Shown here one piece after another: positions 1 through 9,030 of a stretch of 64,000 nucleotides of DNA. The translations under genes were made by a program, and so were the position numbers. The stretch comes from Liopterus haemorrhoidalis. Lineage: Eukaryota; Arthropoda; Insecta; Coleoptera; Dytiscidae. The stretch covers positions 11,446,279 to 11,510,278 of the forward strand of contig OZ020622.1 of the NCBI GenBank assembly GCA_963971575.1, written 5' to 3'. The notes beneath the pieces were generated by a model. The model had not been told where the DNA came from. It ran no database searches and was given only the letters and a program-made list of their open reading frames with translations. Position 1 is the first letter of the stretch, and each line of letters starts with the position of its first letter.

Positions 1-330
1 GCAAAAATATGCTTACCAGATTTCAAAAGGTGACAGCTGTCAAATTTTTTGCAATTTAAAATGTGAAGAGATTTCACATTTTGAACGTATTTCTTGACAG
101 AAGAAAACTAATTAAGTATTTAAGGTGAATCAACGATAAAACTTAAGACATTTGCAAGGGGAATTTCCATAAAATAGTGTTAAAAAAAGATGAGCCACGT
201 GTTTTATAATCGACAAGTGCGACAAAATGCCTTATTATATTAAAAAGAGTCGCGAAGCGACGAGTTTTAAAAACGTAGGGGAGAAGACCGGCGTAGACGG
301 GCTGAGGCCCCTAGCTTTACATATTTTAGT
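1..330. other. unassigned AT-rich sequence
   Basis: No coding potential or known element recognised. A small perfect hairpin (GTCGC-GAA-GCGAC, 249-261) lies in a slightly GC-richer patch, 247-315. The CAGA-type repeat copy starts at about 331, apparently truncated on this side. Confidence 0.5.
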
Positions 331-423
331 TAAAAACACAAAAAATGCGTTATTTTCTGAAAACATAATCTGATCATAAATTCCTGTTGTACTATTCCGG
401 TTCACACGAATCTACATTACTTA

Positions 424-679
424 GGCCCGGTCTATCCACCTTCAGAAGTTCCAGGTAACTATCTGACAGATAAGGTTATTTATAACTTCATCTGCTGAAT
501 AAATGTCATCCCTTCTTTCTATACAAATGTATCTATCGGATAGTTATCTAATGGATAATGAGACTGACGTATTGGATTCACTGACTGGTATTGACATTTA
601 TTCAGCAGATGAAGTTATAAATAACCTTATCTGTCAGATAATTACCTGGAACTTTATCTGAAGGTGAAAAGACCGGGCC
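424..679. mobile_element. Harbinger-like MITE with long inverted repeats
   Basis: The ends GGCCCGGTC and GACCGGGCC are the outer parts of ~85-bp inverted repeats (424-508 and about 593-679) around an ~85-bp centre. TTA flanks both sides (421-423, 680-682). The related repeat copy at 35873-35905 shows the uninterrupted site ACATTACTTAGAATTTT, so insertion with a 3-bp TTA duplication can be read directly. A 3-bp TWA duplication is typical of PIF/Harbinger. No transposase is present, and no second copy was noticed in the window. Confidence 0.85.
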
Positions 680-1013
680 TTAGAATTTTTTCGGATTTTT
701 AGTTTAAACCATCTGGGCTACAGGGTGTGAAAATTATTTTGCACAATTTTGGCAAAACTCGCGTCAAAATAATTTATTTTGCAAAAATAAAATTTTGATC
801 GTTAATCCACGTACCAAGGGCTTTCATTTGATACCCTACACAGAATTGTAAAAAAATATTTTTTTTTTCGATGAGCATATATTTGTTTATATTTTTAGGG
901 GGATATGTTTTTTAGATGTTTTAGTATTTTTACTATGTGCGGGTCAAAGAGTTGTATAAGCATGTCAAATTTCAACTCTCTGGATTTAGCCGTTTGGTTA
1001 CAATTTTTACCGA

Positions 1014-1014
<1 letters not shown>

Positions 1015-1088
<74 letters not shown>

Positions 1089-1154
1089 TACAGACATACA
1101 GACAGACAGACAGACAGACAGACATACAGACATACAGACAGACAGACAGACAGA
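1015..1154 (+). repeat. (CAGA)n microsatellite, 35 units
   Basis: 35 tetranucleotide units, mostly CAGA with a few CATA/AACA variants, inside family 1 copy A. Copies B, C and D carry 6, 8 and 14 units. The minus strand reads as a repeated Cys-Leu-Ser-Val string with no stop in any frame, which explains the long open frames here. Confidence 0.95.
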
Positions 1155-1207
1155 CGACAAAATGACGGTATAAGGGTTTTTTGGTCATACCTACAAAACC
1201 CTAAAAA

Positions 1208-1947
1208 TGATTGTAAATAGCTTTATTACATAAAGAAATTAATATTTTAATTAAAATATTATGTTAAGTGCATTTTTTGTGAAAAATGTGTACAGAACTT
1301 ATGCAGCTTTGATAAAACTTGTGTTTTTTTTTGTAATCCCAAGCTTATTTCCGTCTCGGTCATCTTAGGCCACAACTTCAAGAGCTTATGTTCTTTAATT
1401 TCAAACACTATCCTCTTTCGCGTGGCTTATCAGTTCATTCTCGTCGGCATATGTGCCATTATTCCATTAGTGTTGGGAGAAGTGCAAGCCCGATTTTAAA
1501 TCTCAAGATCAGTAACCACAGAATGCAAGACAGTACAAAGTCTTAGGAGATACAGTCTAGAGTGGTAAGAAGAGCTATATATCTCTGCTGGTATAAATGG
1601 AAATGGATTACTTCTACTTGGCAAAAGTTAGCGAAACGAGAGTACAATCTAAACCAAAAGTACTCAGAGGTTACGTTATATAAAAGCAATTTTCTCACAA
1701 GCTAATGAAATTTTTAATTGAACTAAATATTCGGTTAGAAATCAATATGTCAACGTCAGAATGAGTTTACAACTAAATTTATTTAGAATTAAATTTAGAA
1801 CTTTGAAATTTAGATGTACTGGCCCTTAATAAAGTGAGAACTAATTAAAAACAACAAAACTACCCCTTTATTGGAAACTGACATTCGGGTTGACTATCGT
1901 CATCATTCACACAAGTCATCATCTTGTATATTATTATTATTTATTGG
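1208..1947. other. unassigned sequence
   Basis: No coding potential, terminal repeats or recognised element seen. Composition is somewhat less AT-rich than the surroundings between 1340 and 1680. A short (TTA)n run lies next to the hAT-like MITE that follows. Confidence 0.5.
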
Positions 1948-1955
1948 GGATTACC

Positions 1956-2180
1956 CAGTGGTGGCGCTAGCTCTTAAAATTTGGGGGGGGGGCAAAAAAA
2001 ATTTTAGTTAAATTTGTGGGAGCCAGGAAATATTTTTTTATCGTTTACACATGAAAATACAAGTGATGACCTAAAAAACAAAAGGTCCTCACTTCTAAAA
2101 AATATTTTTCTCCAACCAATTTTGGAGGCCAGAGCAACTATTGAAGCCCCTCCTCGGACCCCCCACTAGCGCCGCCACTG
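1956..2180. mobile_element. hAT-type MITE (CAGTGGTGGCGC ends)
   Basis: The left end CAGTGGTGGCGCTAGC and right end GCTAGTG/GCGCCGCCACTG-type sequence are inverted, with G-rich/C-rich subterminal tracts. Flanking 8-mers (GGATTACC, GATTTGCC) match at only 5 of 8 positions, so the duplication is decayed or absent. The interior (about 2046-2100) carries one unit of the ~40-bp GTCCTCAC module shared with other MITEs here, in the GACCTAAAAA variant. No coding capacity. Confidence 0.65.
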
Positions 2181-2188
2181 GATTTGCC

Positions 2189-2778
2189 AGGTTTTGACAA
2201 GCGTCCACTAATCGCAAACTTAAGTAACATTTTGAGTCACGTCATACTAGAGACTAGTGGAGCTAAATACATATGGATGCATATCAAACCCTGGCGATAT
2301 GCAGGCCCGACAAAAGGGGGTAACCGGGGAAAACCCTGGAGCCCCTGGGGTTCTTGGGGCCCCAGGGTCCTGGGCAGAGCCGTAAGAACGGCCAGGCATC
2401 GAGGCAAGTGCTAGGGGCGCGTGGCCGTCACTCACTTGTATTTTGGAAGTGAGGACCGTTTTTTGCTCATCACTTGTATTTTGGAAGTGAGAATTAAATT
2501 TTTTATTTCTTCAGTTGTATTTTCACCTGTATTGTAATAAAAATTCTCGCTTTATTTGTATATGGTCCAGAGTCCGAGTTAAAAGAATTATTTTTCACCC
2601 TCTTGACAGCCCCGGGTATAGAATTGATTATTTCAAGGGCCCGCAAGGAAAGTTTCTTCCGGCGGCCCGCAAAGAAATTTATCCCTGGGGCCCCAGAAGT
2701 CCTCTCAGCGGCCCTGGCGATATGACAAGAGTTCATACACACACCAGTTTTGCCAGTGAAAGAATGGAAATCTCTTCG
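2189..2778 (-). pseudogene. LINE 3' fragment (endonuclease-type LINE), interrupted
   Basis: The stretch 2225-2293 contains CACGTCATACTAGA and CTAGTGGAGCTAAA, which recur at 3615-3650 next to other fragments of the same LINE 3' region. The fragment is split by the MITE at 2302-2716 and resumes at 2725. Assignment rests on this similarity and the neighbouring fragments at 3040-4100; no domain is readable here. Confidence 0.45.
2302..2716. mobile_element. hAT-type MITE with exact 8-bp duplication GCGATATG
   Basis: Starts CAGGCCCG and ends CGGCCCTG, with GCGATATG immediately on both sides (2294-2301, 2717-2724). G/C-rich subterminal blocks at 2310-2420 and 2637-2712 flank an AT-rich centre. Two units of the shared ~40-bp module lie at about 2434-2500, with the GCTCAT variant. 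Length (415 bp) and lack of coding mark a non-autonomous element. The 8-bp duplication and CAG...CTG ends are hAT hallmarks. Confidence 0.85.
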
Positions 2779-3023
2779 TAAAATGTTTATTATCTATTAT
2801 CGTTTTCCTCATTTTACTAATTCTGCTGTCCTAGATTTTTACTAACTAAACCTAACCTCATTATCTACTTTTTAGATATAAAGTACTTTATTTTTCCCCA
2901 CACATTAAAAATAGTGTAATAATCACTAGTAAATACGATCAATTTATCTAACTTGGTTCTGTTTAGTTAGAAAAAATCTAGGACATCAGAATTAATAAAA
3001 CGATAATAGATAATAAACATTTA
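2779..3023. mobile_element. palindromic MITE carrying two inverted X cores
   Basis: Arms of ~65 bp (2779-2850 and 2958-3023) are inverted copies, starting TAAAATGTTTATTATC and containing GTCCTAGATTTTTACTAA. The same core is found once each at 46812-46890, 54420-54503 and 55452-55525 within larger elements. This copy differs in having the core twice, in opposite orientation, around an AT-rich centre. No open frame. Confidence 0.75.
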
Positions 3024-3039
3024 AGAAGGGATGCAGATG

Positions 3040-3440
3040 GAAATTATGCCAGATTCAGTGCCCGTACAATGCGGTGTGACCCGAGCAACACTGCTTTCTG
3101 CATCCTGCAGATCAAAGAGGTGGCAGAAGATCTGCAGGAGGGAATGGACTAGATTTCCTTTCGGTAGTAGACATTCATACTACCCAAAACACCAACTATC
3201 AGGACCACAAGCTTTATACCCTGATACAGCTTTCTAAGCTCGGACAAGAGATTCATATACTGGGACCTTTTTTTCTTTTCCTTGAGAAAGATAATCGTCT
3301 CATCTGGACTTGAGAAGTCGATCACGAACATCGGTTTGGTCTCGATATCTAGGAGAGTTTTATCTGGATTAGTGGCTGTCAGTAACCTCAAGGTGGGGAA
3401 GGATTCCAATAAATGCAGCACTTGGAATTTTCCACCACCG
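3040..3440 (-). pseudogene. LINE C-terminus with restriction-like endonuclease
   Basis: The minus strand encodes about 90 residues with the pattern NPDKTLLD...FVIDFSSPDE...KKRSQYMNLLSELRKLYQG...VVLIVGVLG. The PD-x(n)-D/E arrangement followed by a hydrophobic ...GALG-type end matches the C-terminal PD-(D/E)XK endonuclease of R2/NeSL-type LINEs. Further on (3140-3060) a frame with MQKAVLLGS fits the extreme C-terminus of that class. Ends are truncated and frames shifted. Two relatives lie at 5160-5425 (same strand) and 32705-33084 (opposite strand). Confidence 0.65.
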
Positions 3441-3599
3441 ATTCTATATCAAAAAGGATGTACAGTACAACCGGTATTGGATCGATACTATAGGCATGTT
3501 TAAGATGGTAGTTGAGCACGCAGAGAGCAGCATTATTATTGTTATTATCATTATTTTATAATTTCTTTTTTGTTTTTCTTTTCTCGCGATTTACTGATT

Positions 3600-4100
3600 C
3601 AGTAATGTTTGAGCCACGTCATACTAGATGCTAGTGGAGCTAAAACACTCGGCTGGATCCCAATCCCTGACAATCTGCAGTCATAGAACCTACATACGAT
3701 CGATCATCTTCATAATACGTAACGATCCTAGCAGCGCTACTTTCTGTATTCTACAAATTAGAGAGATGTAATTCGTCCTGCAGGCTGGAAAGTCTCGATT
3801 TTCCTTTAAATTGAAGCTTTTAGTTTAGGTTAGGTCACCCAAGATAACAATTATTAATACCACATACCTGACTTAAAATTTAAACATTTAGGAGGGTTTG
3901 TAGTCTCGCTCGTACGGTCCAGGTTTGTTCACAGTGTTCGGCACAAGCAAGCCGCTCATCTCTAGCATCCACAGAGAAGGTCGAGGGAGTTTTATCCCAG
4001 TACTCGGCCGCATCCCAAACCCTGGCGAATTTTGACCAATAAACATCAAATCCAGCATTCATACAATGCGAAGCGATCCGAGCAGCACTGTTTATTGCAT
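3600..4100 (-). pseudogene. 3' fragments of the endonuclease-type LINE
   Basis: Two broken minus-strand stretches (about 3605-3790 and 3890-4095) match each other loosely and match the region after the endonuclease of the copy at 32705-33084: CTGCAG, an ATACAGAAAGTAGC-like segment, then GGGATTGGGATCC/GGTTTGGGATGCGG. They look like 3' remnants of separate insertions. No intact domain; (ATT)-like runs at 3533-3560 could mark a tail. Confidence 0.45.
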
Positions 4101-4149
4101 TATATTTTGTTTTTTATAGTTTATTTGTTTATGTTTGTCTGGTATACAT

Positions 4150-4380
4150 TAAAGAAAACCCGAACAAGTATGTAACCGTATCCTCTAGACATAATTACAA
4201 TGTCGCTCTGGTGGCAACATCAGACTACCAAGAATTGTCTAAATACCTATCTTCCTTGTCTAAATCTAGGAATGGTATTTTTTTGGCAGCCACCTTCTTT
4301 AACTACCTACCAGATTCTTTAAAAAAAATGTCATTTAGATTATTTAAGTTTAAGCTCAATAAAATACCTACTTATTGAAA
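4150..4380 (+). pseudogene. LINE ORF2 C-terminal end (CR1/Kiri-like)
   Basis: A plus-strand frame (4168-4377) ends with FFNYLPDSLKKM then FRLFKFKLNKI and a stop. This is the usual terminus of many CR1-group LINE proteins ('FYN.LP..I......FK..L'). It is 5'-truncated, with no RT motifs left. The clade is an estimate from this short segment. Confidence 0.55.
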
Positions 4381-4461
4381 ATTGTCTTTACAATTCGGAC
4401 GAATTTTCGAATATTACTTTCAGTAAATACACCAAAACGTAATCTATTTTTTTCTTTGTTA

Positions 4462-4465
<4 letters not shown>

Positions 4466-4506
<41 letters not shown>
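4466..4506. repeat. (TA)n microsatellite
   Basis: About 20 uninterrupted TA dinucleotides next to the Penelope-type end at 4507-4620. Confidence 0.95.
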
Positions 4507-4512
<6 letters not shown>

Positions 4513-4548
4513 ACACTATCTTGTATATTCGTCAATTAATTAAAACAT

Positions 4549-4592
4549 TACAGATACGTTTCGTGCATAAAGTTGCACATCTTCAGTCTGCA
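4549..4592 (-). ncRNA. hammerhead-like motif of a Penelope-type end
   Basis: On the minus strand the order is TGCAGA, CTGAAGA, T, GTGCA, ACTTTA, TGCAC, GAAA, CGTA, TCTGTA. CTGAAGA fits the hammerhead core CUGANGA; GTGCA/TGCAC form stem II; GAAA follows; TGCAGA pairs fully with TCTGTA as stem I (one G-U pair). CG before UA would make a minimal self-complementary stem III, as reported for dimeric hammerheads in Penelope-like elements. One extra U lies between CUGAAGA and stem II, so activity is uncertain. The flanking 4507-4620 looks like the end of such an element; no RT is attached. Confidence 0.5.
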
Positions 4593-4619
4593 AAGAGAAA
4601 GAAATCAGTAAATAAGAAC

Positions 4620-5135
4620 GTCGTGCAACATTACGTATCAATGCACACGTGAATACAGAATCAAAAAAAGTTTTGTACAAATGAACAAATATAAAAGATA
4701 AAAACTATAAACAAAATTATTAAGAATAAAAACATGAAAAAATATTAAACAAACTGAAGATATTAACAATAAAAAATGTTGTAAATGCACTGAACAAGTC
4801 ATTAGGAATAAAAACTATAACAATGTATCAAAATTAAAATAGAAAATGGTACCAGTAAATAGAGAACTAAACAAATAATTTAAAAATCATATATATATTT
4901 TTTTTTTTTATTTTTAAGATATGTAATTTATAATATAGATTAAATTTTTATTTATAATATTTAAATTCGTTGAGAAACTCCATCATACCTTATATACATA
5001 TATATATATATCTCTTATCTATAACATTTGATATTGTATTTTCATTTTTCAATGTTTTCAAATGTTTTTCAACTTTTGTTCAATGGTTTTTTCATATATA
5101 TACTGAATATAGGTCATAAGATATCCAGCATGAAA
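4620..5135. other. AT-rich sequence, probable LINE 3' tail at its end
   Basis: No coding potential. The stretch ends at about 5136-5158 with (ATT)n, the kind of tail found on several LINE fragments here, and abuts the next LINE fragment directly. Short TA runs lie at 4990-5012 and 5093-5102. Confidence 0.4.
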
Positions 5136-5159
5136 TAAATATTATTATTATTATTATAG

Positions 5160-5425
5160 GCAGATGGTCTGCAGACGGGAATGATCTCAATTTCTCTCTT
5201 AAAATCAGCTTTAAGGCCACGCAATACACACAAAATCAAGTCTACGAGCTTCACAGATTAACCTGGATACATCATTCTTAGCTCAGATATGAGATCCAGG
5301 TACTTGGTACTCTATTCGTCCTCATTAAGAGTGTTCTTCTCAGCTGGACATTATAATTCACTGGCAAAATTGTTTTTTGTCTCGAAATCCAACAGGACGA
5401 TGTCCGGTTTATTGGCTGTGATTCC
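5160..5425 (-). pseudogene. LINE restriction-like endonuclease fragment
   Basis: The minus strand reads ANKPDIVLLDFETK, then a degraded stretch with stops, then LDLISELRMMYPG, VKLVDLILCVLRG and IIPVCRP. This matches the PD-(D/E)XK C-terminal domain seen at 3040-3440 and 32705-33084, and keeps the KPDIVLLD motif better than they do. At least three in-frame stops make it non-functional. Confidence 0.65.
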
Positions 5426-5989
5426 TCATTGAGAGTGATGTTTAAATAATCCGAAATATAATCTCGTAGACTTTATTGCTTTCAAAACTATAATTTTCGT
5501 AGCGGAGTAAACTAAACCACTTAATTCTAACATACTTCCCAAGTTCAAAATGTATGTATTTAAAAACAGAAGTTCACACGTGATTATAATCTAGTTTAAG
5601 TCGTGATCTAAATCTGAGAATAGTTAATTCAGATGCTGGAAGTTGGTTACATGTATTTTATTCGACTTTCTTGTTACTTGTGAATATTCATTGAGTTTAG
5701 TTGTTGACTTGCTAAAAGCTTTGGAACAATGCAATAAAATTCACAATATTGCAATGCAACTACAGAACGTCCAAAGTTTAAAGATTGTCCAACTATGAGA
5801 AATAATTAAAAGTTCAGTTAATACGCATAAACAAACAAAGCACTTAGAAAACTAAAGCCGTGACACCATTATATTCATCACAGTAGTCGTACCGAGCCGT
5901 AGTTTTCACTATCGTACTGCTACTTTTATGTTGGGCACGAGCCTTTCACTCCGAAGAGTGAAGTTTCAGGTCTTTAATTCTCACGGTGA
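5426..5989. other. unassigned sequence
   Basis: No open frame or terminal repeats recognised. The last part (5890-5989) may be degraded 3' sequence of the RTE-like LINE that follows on the minus strand. Confidence 0.4.
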
Positions 5990-6505
5990 CTGAATCACAG
6001 AAAACTGAATTGGTCGATGTATTCTAACGTTTTTCCTTCCAATTTTATAAGGTATTTTTCCGGTCTTCTACTTATGTTTTTTGTTTTCTCACAGCTTATT
6101 TTCATGTTTATTCTACTCAGCCAATAATTTCAGATATCGAGGTTACCTTGAAGACTTTCTTCATTGTTAGCGATAAGAACCTTATCGTCTGCATACCATA
6201 GCTCCGAAATACTAACCTGTTTCATTTTCATAGACCTACCGGGTATTTTTAAATTTTTCTTCTGGCGTTTTTATTAGCTGTATCCAGCAATACTGTAAAG
6301 AGTAGTGAATTCAATATACACCCCTGCAGTATACCAATTTTTATCTGCAAATATCTAGATCTACAGATCTACTTCTGGAACGGCTTTTCTCCATCGTTAT
6401 CACGTCAATTCCGGAAGTTTTCCCAAATTTAGCTTTGGCAATGGCTTTTTCCAGTTCTTCTGTTATATCTACCTCTATTCTATCCTCTTGCTTTGTTTAG
6501 ATATG
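5990..6505 (-). pseudogene. RTE-like LINE reverse transcriptase fragment
   Basis: Minus-strand pieces in order are an N-terminal palm/fingers segment (EELEKAIAKAKFGKTSGID, about 6460-6405), a deletion near 6360, QGCILNSLLFTVLLDT (about 6345-6290), LWYADDKVLIANNEE with the catalytic YADD (about 6205-6165), then INMKISCEKTK. The spacing and the motif N/INMKIS..KTK fit RTE-type LINEs. Frameshifts and several stops are present. Confidence 0.65.
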
Positions 6506-7483
6506 CTAGCTTTAATTGAAAGAAAGTACATACTTCTAATAATACTGATAGATGTAGCTGTAACATGTTGAATAAATAGTAAAGAACGCACTTGGAAATA
6601 TTTTATTAAACCTTGATATATATTCGGTTTGTTTGGCCTAACAATAAAATATTTTGTGGAATATTTCCAATTGTATTATTTACTATTTACCTACTTCTAC
6701 ACAATGTGGATTATTAAATATTGATTTCACCGATAATAAACTGCGAAATTAATTACAAAAAAGACTTGTAAACATAAAAGTATTATGATTAAAAAATATT
6801 AATAAAATATTTTACATTTCCTATTTATTAAATACATAAAAGAAAACATAAAAAAGTATTTTTGATGTTTTATTAAATATATTAGGTTTCTCAGTTTTTA
6901 TTTGTTAATATAAAATTCAAAATGTCGTGGCATACTTAAATTAAGAGTGAAAAATAGAAACGACAAATAAATAATAGGCATTATTATTAAAAATAAATAT
7001 GTATATAAAAAAATCACTATCTTTATTAATATTTTCCAATTTATTTTCATTCTAAATAACGTTTATAAAAGTCAATTAATAAACTTTTTCAAAATTTATT
7101 TGATATATTTCACGTCAAAACATATCTGATGCTTATAAATTAAAATACTAAATAACCAAATATGCTACATGAAAAATGATTTTATATTTATTTAACTGCA
7201 AAAATTGTTCGAATTGTATGTAAATATATCGATAAAATAATATTAACTGCTGGATATTTTAGATAGATTTTTCATTTAGATACAATTTTAATATTAAATG
7301 GTCATTTAATACATTCATATATATCAATAGATAGAAAAATATTAATAAATAATAAAGTTAATAACTCTTTTCTATCTCATGCTATTATTTTTGGTCCATT
7401 ATATATTAAGGCACGCAAACAATTATTTTTTACTGTGTAATAGTTTCCAACGATTTATTTAAAATTGATTTGAGATATAGTAC
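6506..7483. other. very AT-rich sequence with an imperfect hairpin
   Basis: No coding potential. An imperfect inverted repeat (about 6570-6615 with 6640-6712; shared AATAGTAAA and TTGGAAATATT) could be a short MITE. The rest shows nothing recognisable. Confidence 0.4.
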
Positions 7484-7602
7484 ACGGAAAAAAGCGTACC
7501 TAGCTCTTTTCTGTGTGTGCTTTTTTTCTTGTGCGCTTTTTTTCGTGTGCGCTTTTTTTCGTGTGCGCTTTTTTCCGTGTCGGTTTTTTTTTTTCGTGTA
7601 CA
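7484..7602 (+). repeat. 17-bp T-rich minisatellite
   Basis: About five tandem units of CGTGTGCGCTTTTTTT with small changes in T-run length and an outer CGTGT boundary on each side. Surrounded by unrelated AT-rich sequence. Confidence 0.85.
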
Positions 7603-7732
7603 AGTAATTGGAAAATTTATTTCAATAAATATATTTTAAATTTATGGTCTCAAATCCTTTTTATTTTATTAATATAATTGTAATGTGCTGAGCAAAAAAT
7701 GAATCGTTTTCCCATCTTAAAAAGTTTATGAA

Positions 7733-8407
7733 TAAATAATTCGGAATAATACAGGGAAATTTACATGCAGTATCATAAAAGTAGAAAAAAACATCATGAA
7801 GCACAAATTATGTCGCTCAAATGTTGACCACCAATTAGGGTGACCATTCGTCCCGCATTTTAACATTTTGTCCCGCATTAAGATGCTTCACTTGAATTTT
7901 GGGAGATGAGGACCTTTTTTTTTGCTCTTCACTTGGATTTGGGAGGTGAGGACCTTTTTTTTTGCTCTGTCCCGCATTGCCTTCTTAAGAAAATGGTCAC
8001 CCTACCACCAATTTATCTACAGTGTACCAGTCTCTGGGAAGGGAAAAGTTCGTCATGACTCTATCCATTGTTTGGCGAGGGATCTTACGAATTTCTCACC
8101 AAATGTTTTCCTTCAGTTGATCCAAATTTCTTGGTTTGTCGAGATAAACTCTCCCCTTGCGATAACCCCACAGATAAAAATCACAAGGAGATAAGTCGGA
8201 TGAACGTGCCAGCCATTCGATATCACCTGGGAGCGAGATCAGCTTACCAGGAAAAAATCTTCTGAATTGGGCCATGGAGCCCCGTGAGGTATGGGCTGTC
8301 GCCCCGTCCTGTTGAAACCATACCCTCCTTAGAGGAATTCGACGGCGACTTAATTCAGGGATGAGAAAATCAGGGACCATGGCACCATAACGCACTGAGA
8401 AAGTCAA
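7733..8407 (-). pseudogene. mariner-like transposase, C-terminal part
   Basis: The minus-strand frame at 8096-8407 encodes DFLIPELSRR, VWFQQDGATAHTSRG (second catalytic Asp) and WLARSSDLSPCDFYLWGY (third Asp), then YLDKPRNLDQLKENI, typical of an IS630/Tc1/mariner DDE domain. The N-terminus and first Asp are missing. Past 8095 the frame decays, and the C-terminal coding is split by a hAT MITE at 7836-8004. At 8407 it is fused in the same orientation to another mariner remnant. An internally deleted relative lies at 29086-29521. Confidence 0.8.
7836..8004. mobile_element. hAT MITE TAGGGTGACCA inside the mariner
   Basis: Begins TAGGGTGACCA and ends TGGTCACCCTA, flanked by the exact 8-bp duplication CCACCAAT (7828-7835, 8005-8012). 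The related mariner at 29330-29352 shows the uninterrupted site. CCCGCATT repeats lie near both ends; two units of the shared ~40-bp module fill 7880-7970. A second family member is at 58120-58302. Non-coding. Confidence 0.9.
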
Positions 8408-8960
8408 GGGAACAAGAAAAAGTCACAGGGGGCAGATCTGGGGAATACGGTGGCTGCGGCATTATTAGTGTGTTGTTTTTGGCCAAAAATTTGAACACAA
8501 GCAACGATGTGCGACCCGTCTCATGCCCAAATCATTGGTAAAAATCGAATGGCACGAGCCAATCGATATGTTTAGGTCCTCATCAACTTCTCTAACGGTG
8601 ATTCAACGATTGGCCAATACTATTTTCTTCACTTCATCAATGTTTTCGTCTGTTGTTGAAGTGCTCGGGCGTCCGGCACGCTCTTCGTCGTTCACATCTT
8701 CTCGGCCCTCTGAGAACATTTTGTACCACCAATAAACGTTGCTTCGGTCCAAGATAGCTTCACCATATGCCACAGTCAACATTCGGAATGTGTCCGCGCA
8801 CTTAATTTTGTTTTCCACACAAAATTTGATACAGATTCTTTGATCCATTTTTGGTATAGGCAAAAATCGAAGACGAGCCAAAACACGTGCAAGCAAAGCA
8901 ACTGTCTAAAATTAACTGAACATTCGAAATGGCCGAACTTGTAGGCATAAGTGAGAGACA
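8408..8960 (-). pseudogene. mariner transposase with internal deletion
   Basis: The start ATG at 8848-8846 opens a frame with MDQRICIKFCVENKIKCAD, a helix-turn-helix region (VAYGEAILDRSNVYWWYKMF) and GRPSTSTTDENIDE. One in-frame TGA near 8592 is followed by EDLNISIGSCHSIF and NDLGMRRVA. At about 8510 the protein jumps to FLAKNNTLIMPQPPYSPDL, so the first two catalytic Asp regions are deleted. The remaining end is cut at 8407 by the other mariner. Sequence upstream of the ATG, to about 8960 and perhaps 9120, looks like its 5' leader; I could not fix the terminal repeat. Confidence 0.8.
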
Positions 8961-9030
8961 TGAGCACCAACATAACGCCACAAAAAAATCAAAAATCGAA
9001 TATACGTCACCCGCGGAAATTCAAAATTCG

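Larger units (their letters stand above)
331..1207 (+). repeat. CAGA-microsatellite element, family 1, copy A
   Basis: Dispersed repeat also seen at 21958-22380, 35373-36339 and 38421-39492. Shared landmarks in order are a segment with AATGCGTTATTTTC, a segment with CCATCTGGGCTACAG, a segment with GATCGTTAATCCACGTAC, the microsatellite, and a terminal segment ending ACCTACAAAACCCTAAAAA. Relative to copies C and D it lacks the outer end with the tRNA-like segment. On the minus strand an open frame runs from an ATG near the terminus, through the microsatellite, to a conserved stop near 895. It is interrupted by a MITE at 424-679. Class is unknown; inverted termini in copy C suggest a non-autonomous DNA element. 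Confidence 0.75.

Noticed and set aside
1948..2188. Exact 8-bp target duplication for the MITE at 1956-2180
   Set aside because: The flanking 8-mers agree at only five positions, so the duplication is not claimed; the element call rests on its ends.
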